From: Endobugula sp047636495 | Lineage (GTDB): Bacteria > Pseudomonadota > Gammaproteobacteria > Pseudomonadales > Cellvibrionaceae | Length of the DNA: 64,000 nt | Reading direction: 5' to 3' | Assembly: GCA_047636495.1 (NCBI GenBank) | Contig: JBLILH010000017.1 | Location: forward strand, 4,446 to 68,445 | Part shown: positions 36,789-44,946 of the stretch, piece after piece | How positions within the stretch are numbered: the stretch's first letter is position 1 | Layout of the letters: the number at the start of each line of letters is the position of its first letter | The notes under the pieces: generated by a model | Database searches by the model: none | What the model was told of the DNA's origin: nothing | Seen by the model: the letters and a program-made list of their open reading frames with translations, nothing else | Program-made: the position numbers and the translations under genes

Positions 36789-37247
36789 ATGAAATCAGAA
36801 ATAGTAAAATTGGTTAATGATTTTAAACTATATTACAGTGATTTTTCTAGTCAGGATATGGGTGGCTTAGGCAATTTTTACGACGAGACTCTCGTATTCT
36901 CAGACCCCATACACCAAATAAACCAGCTTAGTAATGTAAAAAATTACTTTGTGTCAATGTGTGATAATTTAACAGAATGTCGTTTCGAGTTTGTCGGAGA
37001 AACTATTGATGCAGATAGTGCGTGGTTTAAATGGGTCATGCATTACCGTCATCCGCGTTTAAAGAGCAATGCACCATTAAGGTTAACTGGTGCGACGTAT
37101 ATTAAATTTGTTGATACGCCTTCGGGGTATCGAATTACATCACATGAAGATTTTTATGACATGGGTAGCATGTTGTATGAACACACGCCTGTGCTGGGCG
37201 GGTGCGTGCGGTGGCTCAAACAACAACTTGCTAAGTCTGCCGCTTGA
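36789..37247 (+). CDS. NTF2-like (SnoaL) fold protein
   Basis: A 152-residue protein of the nuclear-transport-factor-2-like superfamily. The pattern is a first helix (FKLYYSDFSSQDMGGLGNFYDE), the strand with LVFSDPIHQI, and late strands (WFKWVMHYRHPRLKSNAPLRLTGATYIKF; YRITSHEDFYDMGSM). This is a cone-shaped pocket fold used by many small enzymes and by ligand-binding proteins. Homologues next to SDR / amine oxidase / DUF1365 genes belong to the same stress-lipid cluster. The reaction is unknown. It is the first gene of the plus-strand set and ends 31 bases before the SDR gene. AAGGA precedes the ATG. Confidence 0.8.
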   Translation: MKSEIVKLVNDFKLYYSDFSSQDMGGLGNFYDETLVFSDPIHQINQLSNVKNYFVSMCDNLTECRFEFVGETIDADSAWFKWVMHYRHPRLKSNAPLRLTGATYIKFVDTPSGYRITSHEDFYDMGSMLYEHTPVLGGCVRWLKQQLAKSAA

Positions 37248-37278
37248 TTGCTGCATTAGTACACACAGGTATCTTGAC

Positions 37279-38061
37279 ATGTCATCCGTAAAACAGCCTA
37301 CTTCATCCATTACTGACAAAACAATCTGGCTAATCGGAGCTAGCTCCGGTATCGGTGAAATGCTTACTCTGCGTCTAGCGGAAGCCGGAAATATGGTTAT
37401 TGTGAGTGCTCGCAGCGAGGATAAGTTAGAGGCTTTAGCCAAAGTTCATCCACAAAATATATCGGTGTTGGCGACAGATATTAGCAAGGATGACGATATA
37501 CCGGCGATAACACAGCGCTTACAAGCAATGACCGATCATATTGACATTATTATCATGGCAGCAGGTACTGTTGAGTACGAAGATGATTTAAGCTTTGACG
37601 CTGCCATGTATCGCCGCGTCTTCGACGTCAATTTTTTCGGCATGGTCAATGCCGTCGCCATTGCTAAACCGTTTTTAGAAGCCGCCCCTCAAAAAGGTTA
37701 CATTGTGGGGTTAAGCAGCCAGTCGATGATGATTGGGTTTTCGCGTTCACAAGCGTACGGCGCATCTAAGGCGGCAGTAGACTACTTCTTGCACACATTA
37801 ATGATTGACCTCCCTCAACGCAAGTATGATGTTAGTGTGGTGCGACCTGGCTTTGTTAAGACGCCGATGACATCAGTCAATGATTTTCCTATGCCGTTTT
37901 TAATGAGTGCCGAGGAAGCCACACAGCGAATTCTGCGCGGCATGGAGAAACGTCAGCGGTTGATCGTATTTCCTAAGCGTCTGTCGTGTATATTGCGCCT
38001 ACTATCCTGGATGCCGTGTATTTGGTACAAATACTTAGGCCCTAAAACGAGTAGAGATTAA
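37279..38061 (+). CDS. Short-chain dehydrogenase/reductase (SDR)
   Basis: About 260 residues from the ATG at 37279. The cofactor motif is GASSGIGEM near residue 20. NAG is replaced by AAG in IIMAAGTVEY. The active-site Ser and Tyr/Lys are in SSQSMMIGFSRSQAYGASKAAVDY. A longer open frame from 37090 overlaps the previous gene and is not real. SDRs of this group sit in ECF/ChrR clusters of several marine bacteria with FAD and methyltransferase genes, which suggests a redox step on a fatty acyl or related lipid. The substrate is not known. Confidence 0.9.
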   Translation: MSSVKQPTSSITDKTIWLIGASSGIGEMLTLRLAEAGNMVIVSARSEDKLEALAKVHPQNISVLATDISKDDDIPAITQRLQAMTDHIDIIIMAAGTVEYEDDLSFDAAMYRRVFDVNFFGMVNAVAIAKPFLEAAPQKGYIVGLSSQSMMIGFSRSQAYGASKAAVDYFLHTLMIDLPQRKYDVSVVRPGFVKTPMTSVNDFPMPFLMSAEEATQRILRGMEKRQRLIVFPKRLSCILRLLSWMPCIWYKYLGPKTSRD

Positions 38062-38220
38062 CGACAAATAATCATGGTGGAGGCTATTACCACCGAGGGA
38101 GAATAAATCAGTGCGGTCTGACCGAGCCAAGGGGTCGGCAATTTACGCAGTCAATCTACAACAATAACAAACGTATTCAAGATGTGAGCTGTAAAGAGAG
38201 CATGTTGAAAAGAGTATATT

Positions 38221-39546
38221 ATGAAAATAGCCGTTATCGGTTCAGGGATCTCTGGTTTAACGTCAGCCTACCTTCTGTCACAACAACATGATGTTGTAGT
38301 GTATGAGTCGAGCCATCGTTTAGGGGGCCATACAGCAACAATGGATGTTCAATACGAAGGTCAGTCCTATGCAATAGATACCGGTTTTATTGTATTTAAC
38401 GACTGGACATACCCGTTGTTTGAAACATTATTGGCGCAATTAAAGGTTGAGTCCCAGCCAACGGATATGGGCTTTAGTGTGAGCTGTGATGAAACAGGTT
38501 TAGAATATAGTGGCGACAATATCAATACCTTATTTGCGCAACGTCGTAATATTGTGAGCCCACGCCATTGGCTAATGATTAAAGATATTTTACGCTTTAA
38601 CAAGCAAGCGCCATTGGATGTTTCTACCGGTGGTGTGTTTGACACGATGACATTGGGAGAATATCTCACCGAATTTCGTTACAGCGATGTATTTATCGAT
38701 AAATATTTAGTGCCTATGGGATCTGCTATTTGGTCTGCTAGTACATCGGTGATGCGCCATTTTCCGCTACAATTTTTTGTTAAGTTTTTCATCAATCACG
38801 GCTTGCTCAGTGTGAATAACCGTCCCCAGTGGCGTGTAGTAAAAGGGGGATCAAAATCTTATATCGAGCCGCTAATGGCCTCGTTTAAAGATAACATACG
38901 TTTGTCGACACCCATTACATCCATTACTCGCCACATATCTTCTGAGAGGGATGTTAAAGGACAAAGTAGTAAAGAACATGACATGAAAAAAAGTAATAAC
39001 TATGTGATGATTAACAGTGAACGCTATGGCGGAGAAAAATATGATCAAGTAGTGGTGGCGACTCATAGTGATCAAGCCCTAGTACTTTTAAGTGACGCCA
39101 GTGATAGTGAACAGCGTGTATTAGGTGATATTACTTACCGCAATAACGATGTAGTGTTGCATACCGACGATACTTTATTACCCCGTAATAAAAAAACTTG
39201 GTCTAGTTGGAATTATCGTATTACTGAGAACACTAAGGGTAGAAATGATAATCCTCCAATGCTTACGTACAATATGAATATTCTACAAGGTATCACATCG
39301 CCTTGTACTTTTTGTGTGACATTAAACAGTACCGATCAAATTGACCCTGAAAAAATTATCGGCCGTTATCATTACTCTCATCCAGTTTTTTCATTGCCGG
39401 CTATAGCCGCTCAGCAGCGTTGGCAAGAAATTAACGGCGTACAAAACACATGGTTTTGCGGTGCTTACTGGGCAAACGGTTTTCATGAAGATGGTGTAAA
39501 AAGTGCGGTACGCATTGCCAAAAAGTTTGGCATTAGTTTGTCATAA
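38221..39546 (+). CDS. FAD-dependent amine-oxidase-like / desaturase-like flavoprotein
   Basis: A 441-residue flavoprotein with an N-terminal FAD-binding motif GSGISGLTSAYLLS and the E-x-RLGGHTAT segment that follows in amine oxidase / phytoene-desaturase-like proteins. The end (FCGAYWANGFHEDGVKSAVR) is typical of the conserved bacterial group found next to DUF1365 and cyclopropane-synthase genes. The FAD-linked oxidation or desaturation of a lipid acyl chain is a plausible job, as for the furan-fatty-acid desaturase type enzyme in alphaproteobacteria. That is inference by neighbourhood. It overlaps DUF1365 by one base (TAATG). Confidence 0.88.
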   Translation: MKIAVIGSGISGLTSAYLLSQQHDVVVYESSHRLGGHTATMDVQYEGQSYAIDTGFIVFNDWTYPLFETLLAQLKVESQPTDMGFSVSCDETGLEYSGDNINTLFAQRRNIVSPRHWLMIKDILRFNKQAPLDVSTGGVFDTMTLGEYLTEFRYSDVFIDKYLVPMGSAIWSASTSVMRHFPLQFFVKFFINHGLLSVNNRPQWRVVKGGSKSYIEPLMASFKDNIRLSTPITSITRHISSERDVKGQSSKEHDMKKSNNYVMINSERYGGEKYDQVVVATHSDQALVLLSDASDSEQRVLGDITYRNNDVVLHTDDTLLPRNKKTWSSWNYRITENTKGRNDNPPMLTYNMNILQGITSPCTFCVTLNSTDQIDPEKIIGRYHYSHPVFSLPAIAAQQRWQEINGVQNTWFCGAYWANGFHEDGVKSAVRIAKKFGISLS

Positions 39547-40616
39547 TGAGGGGGCTAACAGTGCAAGCGACCCAACAGCCAGTTAACAGATCAAATTCTT
39601 TACATAGTGCGATCTATGAAGGCACGGTACGTCACAGACGGTTTTTCCCCAAAGCTCACGCATTCACTTACCGTGTATTTATGGTGTACTTAGATCTGCA
39701 AGAAATAGAGACTGTTTTTGAGCAAACGTGTTGGTGGTCTAGCAAAGGTTTTTCGTTGTCTTGGTTTCGACGAAAGGATTTCTTTGATGGGGCATCCACG
39801 GGTGACCTGTATAGTGCGGTGGCAAATTATGTAGAGAGGGAAACCGGCAAGCGTCCTAATGGTGCGATACGCATGTTGACTAATTTACGCTATTTCGGCT
39901 TCCTCATTAATCCCATTACTTGTTATTATTGCTTTGATAAAACAGGTGAAAAATTAGAGATGGTAGTCGCTGAAGTGACCAATACCCCTTGGGGCCAGCG
40001 CCGCCATTACATTTTACCGATGCAGGCAGATAGCGTGGCCAACAAAACATCCAATAGTGATTTAGATGTCATGCTAGAGAGTTCGTTTAACAATTTTTTA
40101 AATAGTTCTCAAGATCAGTCAATAAACACCGCCGCAAACGACGAAACCGGTGCAGATGATGATCAACAGCTAGGTGGCGAAATAGGTGGCGAAATAGCTG
40201 ACGTTATTCATGGAGGCGCAGATGGTGAAGTGGCCGGTGACAGCAGCGTTATGAAAGCTGCCCCCGTATTATTTGATAAAACCATGCACGTGTCTCCCTT
40301 TCAGCCAATGAATTTAGTGTATAGCTGGCTTGGTAAGGCACCGTCAGAAAAACTATCCATTCATCTAGATATTTTTTCTGACGAGAAAACACCTCAAGAG
40401 CAAGAGGCCGACGTGAAAGTATCGCCCGTAATGGATGCCACATTATTGCTTAATCGGCACCCTATGACAAAGGCGATAATGAATAAAAAAATAATGCAAT
40501 ACCCATTGATGACCGTTAAAGTATTCGCCGCTATATACTGGCAGGCGATACAATTGTTTTTGAAAAAAATGCCTTTTTATAGCGCGCCACAGCATAAGCC
40601 CGCTAAATATAATTAG
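39546..40616 (+). CDS. DUF1365 family protein with an acidic insertion
   Basis: A 356-residue DUF1365 protein. The N-terminal part (YEGTVRHRRFFPKAHAFTYRVFMVYLDL; LTNLRYFGFLINPITCYYCF) and the later part (FDKTMHVSPFQPMNLVYSW) are typical. Between them, about residues 162-240, lies an Asp/Glu/Gly/Ser/Asn-rich low-complexity stretch (DDDQQLGGEIGGEIADVIHG) that usual members, with about 250-280 residues, do not have. DUF1365 is almost always next to the FAD amine-oxidase-like gene and the cyclopropane-synthase-like gene, and is presumed to work with them on membrane lipids. Its start overlaps the previous stop, so translation is coupled. Confidence 0.88.
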   Translation: MRGLTVQATQQPVNRSNSLHSAIYEGTVRHRRFFPKAHAFTYRVFMVYLDLQEIETVFEQTCWWSSKGFSLSWFRRKDFFDGASTGDLYSAVANYVERETGKRPNGAIRMLTNLRYFGFLINPITCYYCFDKTGEKLEMVVAEVTNTPWGQRRHYILPMQADSVANKTSNSDLDVMLESSFNNFLNSSQDQSINTAANDETGADDDQQLGGEIGGEIADVIHGGADGEVAGDSSVMKAAPVLFDKTMHVSPFQPMNLVYSWLGKAPSEKLSIHLDIFSDEKTPQEQEADVKVSPVMDATLLLNRHPMTKAIMNKKIMQYPLMTVKVFAAIYWQAIQLFLKKMPFYSAPQHKPAKYN

Positions 40617-40736
40617 AGATTTTGTACAGATAGATTTTTTTAGTGTTCTTTTGGTGTTCTCCGAGAGTCTATTTGTCTAAGGAAAAATATATGTTCGAGG
40701 CCTTGATTAATTAATAATGCTAGCAGGAGAATAGTA

Positions 40737-42014
40737 GTGCGAGCAGTAAGTATTGATAAAATGAAAATGAGTGCATCGTATGATGATAAAAATAATCAAA
40801 TTGACCGTTGGAGTAAACGTTTTGTTTTACGTTGGTTAGAAAATGTCAGCGTGGGCTATTTAACGGTGAATGATGGTGAGGAAGTGCACTATTTTGGTGA
40901 TGCTAATGATTCGCTAGCAGCAACAATAACCGTGACATCGTCCATTGCCTATCGCGATATTTTATTTAATGGATTGGTGGGCGCTGGCGAAGCTTATATG
41001 CGTGGCGCGTGGCAGTCGACAGATGTTGTTACTGTGGTTAGGGTGCTTTCTGCTAATTTTAACGAAATACAGTCGAAAAATAGTGTTTGGTCTGCGGTGA
41101 ATCAAGGCATTACGAGCTTACTGCATCGTTTTTTTCGGGCTAATACGCAAGAAAATTCGCGCCTTAATATTGCCGCACACTATGATTTAGGTAACGATTT
41201 TTTCGGCTTGTTTCTAGATAAAAGTATGATGTACTCATCGGCTATTTATCCAACAGCCGATGCAACATTAGAGACCGCCGCAACCTATAAACTAGAACAT
41301 ATTTGTCAGCGTTTACAGCTCAATGAGAATGATCACTTGTTAGAAATAGGAACTGGCTGGGGTGGTATGGCGATTTATGCTGCGACTCACTACGGTTGTC
41401 ATGTGACGACAACCACGATTTCTAAAGAGCAATATGAGCATGCAAAAAAAGCTGTTCAAGACGCAAAGCTAGACGATAAAATCACGGTATTGTTAGACGA
41501 TTATCGTGACTTGAAAGGTCAGTTTGATAAATTAGTATCTATAGAAATGATTGAGGCCGTCGGGCATAAATATTATCAACAATATTTTTCTGCCTGTAGT
41601 CGATTACTCAAACCTAATGGGCTTATGTTGATTCAAGCGATTACCGTACCTGATCAGCGTTACGATTTAACAAAGAAGGGGACTGACTTTATTCAGCGAT
41701 ATATTTTTCCTGGCGGTGAGCTGCCTTCTGTTACGGTGATGTCAAAACATGTCGAAAAAGATACCGACATGCAAATAGTGGGTATCGACGATATTACACT
41801 GGATTATGCGAAGACATTAGCCGCATGGCGAGAACGTTTTTTTGAAAAAATTGACCATGTTCGAGAACAAGGTTTCGACGATGTATTTATTCGAATGTGG
41901 GACTTTTATTTTGCCTACTGTGAAGGTGGATTTAGAGAACGCGCTATCAGTACCGTGCAATTAGTAATGGCAAAACCACGCTGTCAGCAGCTACCTTATG
42001 TGGTTCGTTCATAA
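40737..42014 (+). CDS. Cyclopropane-fatty-acyl-phospholipid synthase-like methyltransferase
   Basis: A 425-residue SAM-dependent enzyme starting at GTG (AGGAG eight bases upstream). The SAM motif is LEIGTGWGG at 202-210. YDLGNDFFGLFLDKSMMYSSA, MIEAVGHKYYQQYF and YIFPGGELPS are hallmarks of cyclopropane-fatty-acid synthases. It would add a methylene or methyl group to unsaturated acyl chains of membrane phospholipids. In ECF/ChrR clusters this type is a candidate for the methylating step of furan or cyclopropane fatty acids made under photooxidative stress. Product identity is not decided by sequence. Confidence 0.92.
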   Translation: MRAVSIDKMKMSASYDDKNNQIDRWSKRFVLRWLENVSVGYLTVNDGEEVHYFGDANDSLAATITVTSSIAYRDILFNGLVGAGEAYMRGAWQSTDVVTVVRVLSANFNEIQSKNSVWSAVNQGITSLLHRFFRANTQENSRLNIAAHYDLGNDFFGLFLDKSMMYSSAIYPTADATLETAATYKLEHICQRLQLNENDHLLEIGTGWGGMAIYAATHYGCHVTTTTISKEQYEHAKKAVQDAKLDDKITVLLDDYRDLKGQFDKLVSIEMIEAVGHKYYQQYFSACSRLLKPNGLMLIQAITVPDQRYDLTKKGTDFIQRYIFPGGELPSVTVMSKHVEKDTDMQIVGIDDITLDYAKTLAAWRERFFEKIDHVREQGFDDVFIRMWDFYFAYCEGGFRERAISTVQLVMAKPRCQQLPYVVRS

Positions 42015-42195
42015 GCACGATTATTATTTAAATACGACTTTTTAGTTTTTTTAAAAGGTGACCGAGTTACTAACAGTTCCAATAGCAAGCAGTTCTACTA
42101 ATACCAATAGCGCTGCAAACAGCTATGAAGACAATAATGTAAATCACACACGAATAGTTCTGCGACCAAAGTGATAAAGACTACTGGATGATTCG

Positions 42196-42729
42196 ATGCA
42201 AACAACATGGCGTTTAATATTGAACATAGGCCTCTTTCAAGCAGGTTGGTTTGCTTGTCTATTATTGAGCCTCCCTTGGGCACTACTGGTTGTTATTAGT
42301 GCATTAATAGTGCATTTTTTTGTGATTGTGCCCTGCGAAAAAAGACTATCTGAGTTCTTTCTTATAACGGTAGTGTTAGCTGTAGGCGTGGTATTAGAAA
42401 GTGTTTATTTGTGGTCTCATGCGTTGATTCGCACAGACAGCTCACTTACGCCACCTATTTGGTTATTGTTTATCTGGGTGCTGTTCGCGACTACCTTTCG
42501 TTACAGTTTGTCTTGGCTACGGGCTAAATTGCTACTGGCTGCTGTCTTTGCTGGCGTCGCCGCCCCTATGAGTTATTTCGCTGGTGCCAACTTAAACACC
42601 TCCGTGTCGCTTAATGAAAATATTGTATTCAGCTTAGCCGTAGTAGCGGTGACGTGGGCAATAGCATTTCCGTTAATGATGAAAAAATTAGTGCCTGAAG
42701 GCAGTCACATGTCGAGCAACAGTCAGTAA
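42196..42729 (+). CDS. DUF2878 membrane protein
   Basis: A 177-residue integral membrane protein with about five or six membrane segments (LILNIGLFQAGWFACLLLS near the start; TTFRYSLSWLRAKLLLAAV; final FSLAVVAVTWAIAFPLMM). It fits DUF2878, a family without known function that travels with the DUF1365, amine oxidase and cyclopropane-synthase genes. It probably lies in the inner membrane. A gap of 180 bases separates it from the methyltransferase gene. Confidence 0.82.
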   Translation: MQTTWRLILNIGLFQAGWFACLLLSLPWALLVVISALIVHFFVIVPCEKRLSEFFLITVVLAVGVVLESVYLWSHALIRTDSSLTPPIWLLFIWVLFATTFRYSLSWLRAKLLLAAVFAGVAAPMSYFAGANLNTSVSLNENIVFSLAVVAVTWAIAFPLMMKKLVPEGSHMSSNSQ

Positions 42730-42863
42730 GCGAGGCCTCAAAAAAGGCCTCAAAAAAAGTGCTTTAAAAAGTGTATAAAATAAGCAAATATAATAAATCC
42801 ATAGATTTTTTCTATTAATTGGCCGTAAATGTTGTGTCGTTTGGTACATTCAATCTCAAATGG

Positions 42864-42905
42864 CCTTAACCCTTAACCCTTAACCCTTAACCCTTAACCC
42901 TTAAC
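42864..42905 (+). repeat. Six tandem copies of CCTTAAC
   Basis: Six perfect, contiguous 7-base units run from 42864 to 42905. The tract lies 30 bases before the ATG of the secreted protein gene and behind DUF2878. Tandem heptamers change copy number easily, and here the tract sits where a promoter or 5' leader would be. Confidence 0.95.
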
Positions 42906-42935
42906 GCGCCAAAAAATCAACTAACAGGTCTTCTT

Positions 42936-43811
42936 ATGTCTACATCTCATGCATTGACTTCGTTGCCGTCTTCAACTGTTGTAGCACGGTCATTAGTCTC
43001 ATCGTTGTTCATGTCGTTTACACTATCTCTTTTTTCTTCAACCGTTTTTGCCGACACTTTAGCGACTACTGAAGACCTTTGTCCTAGTAAAACGGGGGCA
43101 TCTATCGTAGGTATTGCCAAACAGGTAGATAATGGTGAATTTCTTTATTGCGAGTATCATTTTTTACAGAATCAACAGCTGTCTGTCCTGAACTCAGTAC
43201 AGTCTATGGGCGATGCAGTTATTGTTACGGTAGAATATCGAGATAAATCTCAAGCGCTTCTCGCCGTTAAGAAGGCTGACTTTTCGGCTGATCGTCTTTC
43301 ACCTAATGTCGAGCAAATAGACAATCGACATGGCGAAAAAGTATCGATTCAACGTGGAAAAAGCCAAAATAAAATGGATGTAATCATGATAACTTACTTC
43401 CCGCCTAACACCAACACGGCTAAAACAGCAGAAGTCGATGCCAGCAGTATAACGGTTGCGGATGCCGGCTTTGACAACGCAGTTAGAACTTATTGGCAAG
43501 ATATTATTGTTGAAAAAAAGGTGATTGTTGACTTTGTCGCGCCAGTGCAGCAAACAACTGTTAACTTATCGATTAAATCGCGTGATATCAAGCGGTGTAA
43601 TTCCCTCAGTGATAGTGTGCAATATAACGCAGCTGAGCATTTATGTGTTACTGCTCAGGCGGCCAATGTGATTTTAAATTGGTTTGTAAAGCCTATTATT
43701 TTAGTTTATGAACGCCAATCGAAACGACTTGTCGCCTTCTCTGGTGCAGTTAACTTGAGCGACAATAATGGGGATGCGCAGTCAGCAACAATCCTTTACC
43801 GCTACCAGTAA
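42936..43811 (+). CDS. Secreted hypothetical protein at the end of the ECF/ChrR cluster
   Basis: A 291-residue protein I do not recognise. It has an N-terminal signal peptide (SLVSSLFMSFTLSLFSSTVFA, about residues 19-39, after an extended polar start), then a beta-rich domain with four Cys (LCPSK, LYCEYHF, KRCNSL, HLCVTA) that could form two disulfides. The end is YRYQ. Chain length and signal suggest a periplasmic or outer-membrane-associated protein. It shares direction with the lipid gene set but is separated by about 200 bases and a CCTTAAC repeat tract, so it may have its own promoter. Confidence 0.72.
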   Translation: MSTSHALTSLPSSTVVARSLVSSLFMSFTLSLFSSTVFADTLATTEDLCPSKTGASIVGIAKQVDNGEFLYCEYHFLQNQQLSVLNSVQSMGDAVIVTVEYRDKSQALLAVKKADFSADRLSPNVEQIDNRHGEKVSIQRGKSQNKMDVIMITYFPPNTNTAKTAEVDASSITVADAGFDNAVRTYWQDIIVEKKVIVDFVAPVQQTTVNLSIKSRDIKRCNSLSDSVQYNAAEHLCVTAQAANVILNWFVKPIILVYERQSKRLVAFSGAVNLSDNNGDAQSATILYRYQ

Positions 43812-43975
43812 TAGAGCATTGAGTGCTGTACAAATAACAGGAGTCAAACGCTGTTCTTTACATGCTCGTCGACTGCCGACAATAAACAAGCGTTGCCGCG
43901 AAAAAAGCTGGGAAAAGGTCAAGAACCTTGCGAGACTTGCAACCAAGACTCGCAGTAACGCTTCAGATTGATACC

Positions 43976-44353
43976 TTAGCGAAAATACATGGTATTGCTG
44001 TTGGTGAGTCGCAATAAGCGCAGTAAAAAAATATCGACTGACACCACTTTACTATTGCCATTGCTATTGTAGTGGTCTACGTCGTTTTCGTTACCTAATA
44101 ATCCCCGTTTATAATGCGAATGAATAGCTTGCAGCGTGAGATAAATGATTTTTTGCCAATCATCGCCTTCAATATATTGATGACGTAATGCGATATGTAC
44201 CCAACGGTCGATAAATATATCGTTGGGCACCTCACATAGATGTTGTCGCCTTAGCTGGTGCGTCAAATGCTTAATAATTCGGCTAACCTGTTTGCGCTTA
44301 TGGTATTGCGATTTATCATCTTCTTGAACGTGTTCTCGTGCAACAGAAATCAT
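43976..44353 (-). CDS. Hypothetical protein
   Basis: A 125-residue protein without a recognised family. It is basic and helical in the N-terminal two thirds (YHKRKQVSRIIKHLTHQLRRQHL; WVHIALRHQYIEGDDWQKIIYLTL) and has an Asn-rich patch (ENDVDHYNSNGNSK). No signal or membrane segment is seen. The open frame is clean and codon use is like its neighbours, but there is no independent support beyond that. It is convergent with the secreted protein gene. Confidence 0.45.
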   Translation of the reverse strand: MISVAREHVQEDDKSQYHKRKQVSRIIKHLTHQLRRQHLCEVPNDIFIDRWVHIALRHQYIEGDDWQKIIYLTLQAIHSHYKRGLLGNENDVDHYNSNGNSKVVSVDIFLLRLLRLTNSNTMYFR

Positions 44354-44946
44354 ACTGCGGTCTCTTATAGTGACACATAAAGCGAATGGTAGAGTTTTTC
44401 TAGCTTTTATTGATATTATTGCTATTGTTTACATTACATTACATGACTTGTGGCGCGAGGCTGGGTTAACAGACTCGCCAAGGGTTACAAAAGGATAATT
44501 AACAGTGCAATTACACGAATAATTGCCACAACATCAACCGTAATCTCGAATTTTAGAATTTTAGAAGGTGAACATTGTGCTCTCCGATAAAGATCCTAAG
44601 CCGACTCAGGAGTTTAATCAGAAACCCGAGGTTTAACGTGGCTGGTTGCCACGCCCTTAGTTGAAGTTGTATACCTTCTTCTTTGGGATTGCCTTTTGCG
44701 GTTGCACCTCGGCTGGCAGGGCAGGTAACCGTATTTTGGTAAAAAATATCCAGAATCTTCCTAGCCGTTATGCCAATACTTTTTTCGCTATGTGTTCCCT
44801 AACGGTAGACAAGATACTGGCCTAGCCGACCTGCCTACGGTGTTCTTTTATACATGGACATATTTATGGTCACTACAATCAATCGCAGTGACCAAAAAAT
44901 GACTTTTGAGTTATGCCCGAGTTATGAGTGAGTTATGTTACAAACA
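44354..44946. other. Intergenic region downstream of nrdB
   Basis: About 590 bases. A short frame beginning near 44578 is interrupted after 19 codons, and the following codons in another frame (GWLVATPLVEVVYLLLWDCL) are hydrophobic, which could be a gene relic, but no family is recognised. No clear terminator for nrdB was found. Confidence 0.35.

Noticed and set aside
42864..42905. CCTTAAC repeats as a telomere-like sequence
   Set aside because: Only six units inside a chromosome between two genes; no end structure. It is a simple tandem repeat.
44578..44700. Possible gene relic downstream of nrdB
   Set aside because: Hydrophobic codons in one frame but no recognisable family; left as unassigned intergenic sequence.
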